Source of the DNA: CALCKU01 sp964654665
Lineage (GTDB): Bacteria; Pseudomonadota; Alphaproteobacteria; Caulobacterales; Maricaulaceae
NCBI GenBank assembly: GCA_964654665.1
Contig: CAZZKV010000005.1
Location: 1-64,000, forward strand
Direction of reading: 5' to 3'
DNA length: 64,000 bases
The notes beneath the pieces were generated by a model that was not told the origin of the DNA, searched no databases, and saw nothing but the letters and a program-made list of their open reading frames with translations. Each line of letters opens with the position of its first letter. Position 1 is the stretch's first letter. Made by a program: the position numbers and the translations under genes. Of this stretch, positions 58,726 to 64,000 are shown one piece after another.

Positions 58726-59862
58726 ATGCGCATTTCGAATAAAGATGCTCGCCATATTTTACTTAATGCTCACGGCCTTGCAGTTCCACCGACCGGGCCT
58801 GTTAATGTTGCAAACATTATCCGGAACATGGGGTTTGTACAGCTTGATACGATCCGTAATGTCTCGCGGGCGCATCACCATATCCTTTGGAGTCGGAACC
58901 AGAATTACCGCGAAGCTATGCTCTGGCAAACATTGGAACAGCGGGAGATTTTTGAACATTTTACTCATGATGCATCCTTACTGCCGATAGAGTTATATCC
59001 GCTATGGCGGTGGCAGTTTACTCGGATGAAAAACCGGCTGACTCAGAGTAAGCGCTGGAATATCGAAGAGGCATTAAACCGGGATATCAAAAGCCGTATC
59101 GCTGCTGAAGGCCCGCTTTCAACGCGGGCATTTGATACAAAAGTAAAAGGACCAAAACAAATGTGGTCACGTCCGCCGCATAAAAATGCCTTGGATTACC
59201 TTTGGTATATAGGCGAGCTTTCAACGGCTCACCGCGTAAATTTTATCAAATTTTATGATTTTTCTGAACAGGTTATCCCTTCGCATATTTATAATATGGC
59301 CATGCCGAATAACCCATTGGGACAGTTATGTCGGGCCGCTCTGGACAAACTTTGGATTGCAACGGCTGCAGAGATACAAGATTTTTGGGGTGCAGCAAGC
59401 GCTGTGCAGGTTAAGCATTGGCTTGAAAACTGTGAGGATATCAAACGGATCCGTGTGCAAGGCGCTGATGGTCACTATTATCCTGCATATGCCGTGGCAG
59501 ATATCGACAAACGGTTAGAGTCTATAGGCAGGCTGTCATCACGTTTGCGAATACTGTCTCCATTTGACCCTCTCATTCGCAACCGTAAGCGGTTGAAACG
59601 TATTTTCGGATTTGATTATAAGATCGAAATATTTGTTCCTGCCGCCAAACGGCGATGGGGTTATTATGTCTATCCTATTTTGCAGGGGGCGCGGCTAGTC
59701 GGACGGGCTGAACTTAGCGCTGATCGTAAAGCCGGAACCTTGCACCTTAAACAGCTTTGGCGTGAAGAGGATGTGCAATGGACTGATAAACACGATAGTA
59801 AATTAAAAGCAGAACTGACGCGTCTAGCCCGATTTATTGGAGTAAAACCTATGGGGCTGTAA
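58726..59862 (+). CDS. YcaQ-family winged-helix DNA glycosylase
   Basis: A 378-residue protein of the YcaQ/HTH_42 family. The conserved QLD motif is in FVQLDTIRNVSRAHHHILWS. Later segments are RPPHKNALDYLWYIGELST and LSPFDPLIRNRKRLKRIFGF. E. coli YcaQ unhooks interstrand crosslinks; this member may do the same (inference). It lies 14 bases after lptB and could be co-transcribed. Confidence 0.85.
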   Translation: MRISNKDARHILLNAHGLAVPPTGPVNVANIIRNMGFVQLDTIRNVSRAHHHILWSRNQNYREAMLWQTLEQREIFEHFTHDASLLPIELYPLWRWQFTRMKNRLTQSKRWNIEEALNRDIKSRIAAEGPLSTRAFDTKVKGPKQMWSRPPHKNALDYLWYIGELSTAHRVNFIKFYDFSEQVIPSHIYNMAMPNNPLGQLCRAALDKLWIATAAEIQDFWGAASAVQVKHWLENCEDIKRIRVQGADGHYYPAYAVADIDKRLESIGRLSSRLRILSPFDPLIRNRKRLKRIFGFDYKIEIFVPAAKRRWGYYVYPILQGARLVGRAELSADRKAGTLHLKQLWREEDVQWTDKHDSKLKAELTRLARFIGVKPMGL

Positions 59863-59867
59863 TGCAG

Positions 59868-60425
59868 TTAACTATCAAGGAGACGGTGTCCCAAGAGCGG
59901 ATAACAGGCCTCCTTGCGGTAGAGATTAAGACCTGATTTTTTAGGATGGCTGGATATTAAGTAAAATCGGTCAACCAAGAAGGGTAGAGATTTAAACTGA
60001 GCCCAATTTTGCTCCCATGCAATGATCCGGTCAAGCGGGCTATGGGCTTTCATATAAGCCAATGTAACATGAGGTGTATATTTTCGGACTTCCATATCGA
60101 CTTTGGCATAGCGGGCCGCCCGGCGTGATGCCTTATATAATCCGGTGAGTTCGGCATTACGTTCGACACCGGCCCAAATGGCATGAGGGTGGTTGTGGCC
60201 GAAATGGCCAACGCCGCCAAGGCGAAGATCAAAACTAGGGCGCGGGATACGTCCAAGTTCTGTATCAACTAACTCGGCTTGATCGGCATTAACGTCACCA
60301 AAATACCCTAACGTTATGTGCAATTTATCAGTTGATGACCACCGAGCCCCCGAAACGCCTTTTTGCATTTTTTCTAAGGCGCGTAATGTCTGTAAGGGAG
60401 GAATTATCGCCGTGAATAACCGCAT
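59868..60425 (-). CDS. thpR: RNA 2',3'-cyclic phosphodiesterase
   Basis: A 185-residue 2H phosphoesterase with two HxTx motifs, HITLGYF and HVTLAYM. Start ATG 60425 gives RLFTAIIPPLQTLRALEKMQ. The enzyme opens 2',3'-cyclic phosphates on RNA, and in E. coli ligates tRNA halves in vitro. The start shares a base with the aldo/keto reductase stop (TAATG), so they are coupled. Convergent with the YcaQ gene. Confidence 0.92.
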   Translation of the reverse strand: MRLFTAIIPPLQTLRALEKMQKGVSGARWSSTDKLHITLGYFGDVNADQAELVDTELGRIPRPSFDLRLGGVGHFGHNHPHAIWAGVERNAELTGLYKASRRAARYAKVDMEVRKYTPHVTLAYMKAHSPLDRIIAWEQNWAQFKSLPFLVDRFYLISSHPKKSGLNLYRKEACYPLLGHRLLDS

Positions 60426-61471
60426 TAAGCCACAGGAGACATATAAGTCTTGTGAATATGGTGAGCGGCTTTTTCCATGGCTTCTGTCCATTTAATATCA
60501 TGGGCGTCAATATTATCTTTGAGCTGTGCCATTGTTGTCGCACCAATAATATTAGAGGTTACAAAGGCACGGGTTTCGACGAATTTCAGGGCAAATTGCG
60601 TTGGCGTTATACCTAATTCATGGGCAGTTTTATTACAATCTAGTATGGCTGCATGTGCCGTATCACTATCATATCGACCAAGAAAATTCGGGAACAAAGC
60701 TTTGCGTGATCCATCAGGTGTCTTCCCGCCGTCATATTTTCCCGTGAGTAGGCCCATGGCTAAAGGGGAATATGCCAGTAATCCGACCTTTTCTCGAATG
60801 GCAATTTCGGCCAAACCATAATCAAAACGTCGGGCCACAAGACTATAGACATTTTGTATAGAGGCGATACGCGGCCGGTTTTGTGTTTGGGAAAGCTCTA
60901 TATATTTCATTGTGCCCCAACTACTTTCATTGGAAACGCCAATATGACGGATGTTGCCTTTTTCAACATGGCGCGATAGCGCGCCGAGAATATCATCCAG
61001 TGGTACCATATCATCGGCGTCATAATCTTTATAGCTGTGATAGCCGAAGGCCGGAATAGCACGGTCGGGCCAATGGAGTTGGTAAAGGTCAATATAATCG
61101 GTCTGTAGGCGTCGCAGGGACTTTTCCACGGCTTCGTCGATTTGTGTTGGTGTATGGCGTGTCATAGCATCATTTTCGCGGCACCATGACATGCCGGAAC
61201 GGCCTGTGACTTTAGTTGCAAGAATGAAATCGTCGCGTTTGGCGCGGGCTTTAATCCATGTTCCGATATAGTGCTCGGTACGGCCTTGGGTTTCGGCTCG
61301 GCCAGGGACAGGATACATTTCGGCAACATCGATAAAGTTAATACCGCGTGACAGCGCATAATCGAGTTGCTCATGGGCTTCTGCTTCGGTATTTTGTTCG
61401 CCCCATGTCATAGTACCTAGACAAACAGAGGTTACATTCAACTCCGTTTGGCCCAGTTGTCGTAATTCCAT
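60425..61471 (-). CDS. Aldo/keto reductase, Tas-like
   Basis: A 348-residue TIM-barrel reductase. Catalytic residues are seen as Asp and Tyr in FIDVAEMYP, Lys in LATKV and His in LYQLHWPDR. The N-terminal MELRQLGQTELNVTSVCLGT and the NADPH-binding RPRIASIQNVYSLVARRF fit the E. coli Tas/YajO group. The substrate is unknown. It heads a two-gene unit with thpR. Confidence 0.9.
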   Translation of the reverse strand: MELRQLGQTELNVTSVCLGTMTWGEQNTEAEAHEQLDYALSRGINFIDVAEMYPVPGRAETQGRTEHYIGTWIKARAKRDDFILATKVTGRSGMSWCRENDAMTRHTPTQIDEAVEKSLRRLQTDYIDLYQLHWPDRAIPAFGYHSYKDYDADDMVPLDDILGALSRHVEKGNIRHIGVSNESSWGTMKYIELSQTQNRPRIASIQNVYSLVARRFDYGLAEIAIREKVGLLAYSPLAMGLLTGKYDGGKTPDGSRKALFPNFLGRYDSDTAHAAILDCNKTAHELGITPTQFALKFVETRAFVTSNIIGATTMAQLKDNIDAHDIKWTEAMEKAAHHIHKTYMSPVA

Positions 61472-61578
61472 AATAATCTACCTTTAATGCCTGTCGGTTT
61501 ATCTTGGTATTTTGCCCGACATGCCTTATATAGAGTACAACCGCCCGTAAAGAGGGCATTGTTTATTAGGAGCCATTT

Positions 61579-62301
61579 ATGAATGACTTTAACCAAAACT
61601 TAGCTAGCGGCGCGCAAACCGATGTCGGTTTACGTGATTTTATGCTAGGAACTTATCGCTATATGGCTATGGCGATGCTTGTGACCGCTGGTGTTGCCTT
61701 TTACGGTGGTCAGATGATTCAATCTAACCCGCAATTGATGGGGTTATTACGCAGCCCGTTTATCTTACTAGGCTTTGTCATTGCGATTCCGGTCCTTTTT
61801 GGAGCCGTTGGCCGTAAACTGCCATCCATGAGCCTAGGCGGGGTTTTAACTTTCCTTTTTGGCTTTGCCGCCTTCCTTGGCGTATTTATGTCAGCTGTGT
61901 CGGCTTTTGTGCCGGGCGTGATTATTGCTAAAATCTTCTTTATGACCGTCGCGATGTTTGGGGCCCTAAGTCTTTTCGGTTATTCGACGGGTCGAAACCT
62001 GAGCACATTTGTAAAATATGCCTTCGCTGCGTTTTTAGGCTATGTTGCAATCTCGCTTCTCGGCGCTTTTTTCCCGGCTTTCCGCCCGTCAGGGACGCTT
62101 GATATCATTATCAATGTCGTGGCCCTTGGTGCAATCGCAATGATTACGGCTTGGGAGACGCAAATGCTTAAACGCGTTTATTACGGAACGCAGGGTAATG
62201 CGATGATGATGAAGAAAATGTCGGCTTATGGTGCGGCGTCTTTATTACTGGCTTTCGTTAATATGTTCCAAATTCTTCTAAGCCTTTTTGGCCGCGAATA
62301 A
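61579..62301 (+). CDS. Bax inhibitor-1/YccA family membrane protein
   Basis: A 240-residue protein with seven hydrophobic segments, for example VTAGVAFYGGQMIQSNP and FLGVFMSAVSAFVPGVIIAK. The ending DIIINVVALGAIAMITAWET and MKKMSAYGAASLLLAFVNMF is typical for the family. Members may act as calcium leak channels or contact FtsH. It is monocistronic, with AGGAGCC as the ribosome-binding site and a strong terminator downstream. Confidence 0.93.
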   Translation: MNDFNQNLASGAQTDVGLRDFMLGTYRYMAMAMLVTAGVAFYGGQMIQSNPQLMGLLRSPFILLGFVIAIPVLFGAVGRKLPSMSLGGVLTFLFGFAAFLGVFMSAVSAFVPGVIIAKIFFMTVAMFGALSLFGYSTGRNLSTFVKYAFAAFLGYVAISLLGAFFPAFRPSGTLDIIINVVALGAIAMITAWETQMLKRVYYGTQGNAMMMKKMSAYGAASLLLAFVNMFQILLSLFGRE

Positions 62302-62326
62302 GGTTAAATTAATATCCTGAATTATG

Positions 62327-62363
62327 AAAAAAGCCCTGCCAAATTGGCAGGGCTTTTTTTTGT
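62327..62363. terminator. Strong bidirectional terminator
   Basis: AAAAAAGCCCTGCC (62327-62340) pairs with GGCAGGGCTTTTTT (62346-62359) around AAATT, with T runs on both strands. It ends the Bax-inhibitor gene on the plus strand and the unknown gene at 62396 on the minus strand. Confidence 0.92.
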
Positions 62364-62395
62364 TTGTTTAAAAATAGGATAGGATCGGTTTATTC

Positions 62396-62857
62396 CTATG
62401 GAGGAATTGTACCGTTTTTAATAACTGGATCGTGATCAGCTGTTTTGCCTGTTTTTGAATTTTCATAATGCAGAGTATATTTATGATCATCCCATTTACC
62501 TTTGCCCTTTCCCTTGAAAATAACAACGGCTTTCTTACCATTACTCTTGCGTCGCCATAATGAAGCGGTTTTTGGCATTGGATCAATGGATAAAGGAATC
62601 TCCCGAAACCGCCAAGGTGAGCTTTTATTGATCGTAAAGACAATTTTTACAAAGCCATCTTTGTGAATATGGAAATCAGCTTCGGGGAATCCTTGACGCT
62701 GTTGGTCATATTCAACTCGTTCTTTGTTTGATAAGGGCGTTTCAATACCATTTTGATCACAATTAAAAACACGATGTTTGATAAAACCGCCTGTTCCCGA
62801 CGTATCATTCATCGCCGCGATAGGGTCTTTAATTCTTATTCGATGCACTGCTTTCAT
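62396..62857 (-). CDS. Unknown 153-residue protein coupled to a TPR gene
   Basis: I do not recognise this protein. It has no signal peptide or membrane helix. It begins KAVHRIRIKDPIAAMNDTSG and has a beta-rich middle (DFHIHKDGFVKIVFTINKSS) and a very basic stretch with KGKGKGKWDDHKY. Its start overlaps the stop of the upstream TPR protein by four bases (ATGA), so it is translated together with it and is likely its functional partner. It contains one cysteine. Confidence 0.6.
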   Translation of the reverse strand: MKAVHRIRIKDPIAAMNDTSGTGGFIKHRVFNCDQNGIETPLSNKERVEYDQQRQGFPEADFHIHKDGFVKIVFTINKSSPWRFREIPLSIDPMPKTASLWRRKSNGKKAVVIFKGKGKGKWDDHKYTLHYENSKTGKTADHDPVIKNGTIPP

Positions 62858-64000
62858 GGTGTTATCTCTTTCTCTTTCTCATTGTTTGATTTTGAAGTTA
62901 AACGTAAAAATTTGTGTAGAGAGTTTATGGTTTCATTGGTTGGCTCTAAGGCTTCTAATGTTTTTTGAAAATCAGGTTGTAATGCTTGAAGTTTTTGTAT
63001 GTTGTTTTGTTTTTTATAAATTTCGGTTGCTAATGTTTGCCCTAGCCCTAATCCTTTGAGCCAATATGAGTTATCATTATCATGCTCACTCAATAGTTCG
63101 AAAATCTGAATTGACTTTAGAGTTTGTTCCTCTGCGGTTACGAAATCGTGCTTTAAATAGGATAACCGGCCTAGGTCACGATATGCTGTTCCTATCATAA
63201 AGTGTGCATCCCAATTTTCATTATCTAATGTGATAGATTTTTGAGCTATGAAAATTTCTTGTTCAAAATAGTGGATAGATTCATCCAAATTATCAAGCCG
63301 TGCATAAATTTTTGCAAGCCAACCTAACACGTTAGCATGATCATTGAGAAGGCTTGCGTTCTCAGGTTCATTTTTCGCTAATGTCGTATAAATAGAATTT
63401 GAATAAGACATTTCGGCTAGGGCCGTTTCGTATCGCTTCTGCTCATATTCGAAGGCACCAAGATTAGCAGCCGCCGCCGCAAGCTCATTTTGGTTTTTTG
63501 TGCTTGTTGGAACAATATCAATTAATTGTTCAGCCAGAGAATGATATTGTTCAAAATAGGTCCGCGTAGTGTCAGTCTTTCCTTGGGCCAAGTTAGCATA
63601 ACCCTTCCAAAAGGCCGATTGCGCATGGTCAAAAATTGCGCTTGCTTTATCCGAACAAAGGTTGATCTGTGGTGCAGTCGCTAAATATGCATTATCTGCA
63701 TGGCGAGAAAAGTTATCTATATTGCCCGCTGTCCCGGCAATTTCTGCAGCGAGGTGAGATGCGCGGGCTTTGCGGCCAATAGCATCGCATCCCAGAGTCC
63801 GCCTGTCATAGCTTGCATAATAATCAAGCACTTCATCAGCAACGCCACCTAGCACGTCGATACGCCCAACGGGTTCAAGTTTATCTTTTAAATCCCCAAT
63901 CATAAATTCAATCAGATTCTCAGCCTCTGTTCTACGCTGTGTGGCTTCATTCTTTGCATCAAGGGCAATCCATGTCAGCGATCCCATAACTAACACGATT
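62854..64000 (-). CDS. TPR-containing membrane signalling protein, C-terminal part (partial)
   Basis: The open frame enters from beyond base 64000. The visible part has a hydrophobic segment (IVLVMGSLTWIALDA) that looks like a membrane helix, then a region FMIGDLKDKLEPVGRIDVLG and LDYYASYD, and several degenerate TPR-type repeats (for example DNLDESIHYFEQEIFIAQKS and DLGRLSYLKHDFVTAEEQTL). In other proteobacteria the LEPVGRIDVL pattern joins a TPR array to an N-terminal signalling module such as a kinase, TIR, caspase or DNA-binding domain. Which one is present here lies outside the window. A 153-residue gene overlaps its end. Confidence 0.7.
   Translation of the reverse strand, partial: IVLVMGSLTWIALDAKNEATQRRTEAENLIEFMIGDLKDKLEPVGRIDVLGGVADEVLDYYASYDRRTLGCDAIGRKARASHLAAEIAGTAGNIDNFSRHADNAYLATAPQINLCSDKASAIFDHAQSAFWKGYANLAQGKTDTTRTYFEQYHSLAEQLIDIVPTSTKNQNELAAAAANLGAFEYEQKRYETALAEMSYSNSIYTTLAKNEPENASLLNDHANVLGWLAKIYARLDNLDESIHYFEQEIFIAQKSITLDNENWDAHFMIGTAYRDLGRLSYLKHDFVTAEEQTLKSIQIFELLSEHDNDNSYWLKGLGLGQTLATEIYKKQNNIQKLQALQPDFQKTLEALEPTNETINSLHKFLRLTSKSNNEKEKEITP

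Overview
The window is a chromosomal segment of an alphaproteobacterium, most likely of the Caulobacterales/Maricaulales (Hyphomonas-like) group. This rests on family content and gene order: adk inside the spc operon, a CC0125/CC1285-type lipoprotein, an UrcA protein, Coq4, an ELM1-family protein, a GatB/YqeY-dnaG-rpoD block, a cytochrome c-kdsB-pheA block and an rnd-lptC-lptA-lptB block. GC content looks moderate by eye (not computed). Almost everything is core genome. I see no CRISPR array, prophage, insertion sequence or tRNA.

Layout. 1-14925: end of tuf, then the S10-spc-alpha ribosomal supercluster (rpsJ to rplQ, with secY, adk and rpoA), all on the plus strand and closed by a terminator. 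Two large-subunit proteins carry extra C-terminal domains: L3 has a helix-hairpin-helix-like module and L15 has a DUF2853-like module. 15060-18697: typA and a large RTX calcium-binding protein. 19024-26690: small genes including a TerB-like protein, a lipoprotein, yebC, coq4, an ArsR/SRPBCC pair, a HAD phosphatase, a MaoC hydratase, ribF, an ELM1-family gene and greA. 26877-28605: a four-gene minus-strand metal operon (CsoR-type repressor, a possible envelope protein, MerP-like and MerT-like proteins) with a clear palindromic operator. 28916-29313: an UrcA gene with its terminator. 29489-38429: carB and carA, separated by an M48 protease, a reductase and a DEAD-box helicase.

38679-43259: a GatB/YqeY-domain protein, dnaG and rpoD, followed on the opposite strand by the SRP RNA gene (about 43288-43388). 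43535-50112: nudC, a YHS protein, pheA, kdsB, a membrane cytochrome c, cmk, ybaB and dnaX. 50113-51075: a 0.96 kb stretch without a confident gene that contains a long RNA stem. 51076-54217: rpsA, a second TerB-like gene, ihfB and mscL. 54269-62301: ada, an RNase D-like gene, the LPS-transport genes lptC-lptA-lptA-lptB with a duplicated lptA, a YcaQ-like glycosylase, thpR, an aldo/keto reductase and a Bax-inhibitor-1 protein. 62396-64000: an unknown gene coupled to the C-terminal part of a TPR signalling-type protein whose N-terminus lies outside the window.

Together the genes cover translation, protein export, primer synthesis and clamp loading, pyrimidine and carbamoyl-phosphate supply, LPS assembly (KDO activation and Lpt transport), DNA repair, and metal handling. 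The points most worth follow-up are the L15-DUF2853 and L3-HhH fusions, the CsoR-controlled MerT/MerP-like operon, the structured leaders upstream of carB and rpsA, the tandem lptA pair, and the truncated TPR gene with its small partner at the right edge.
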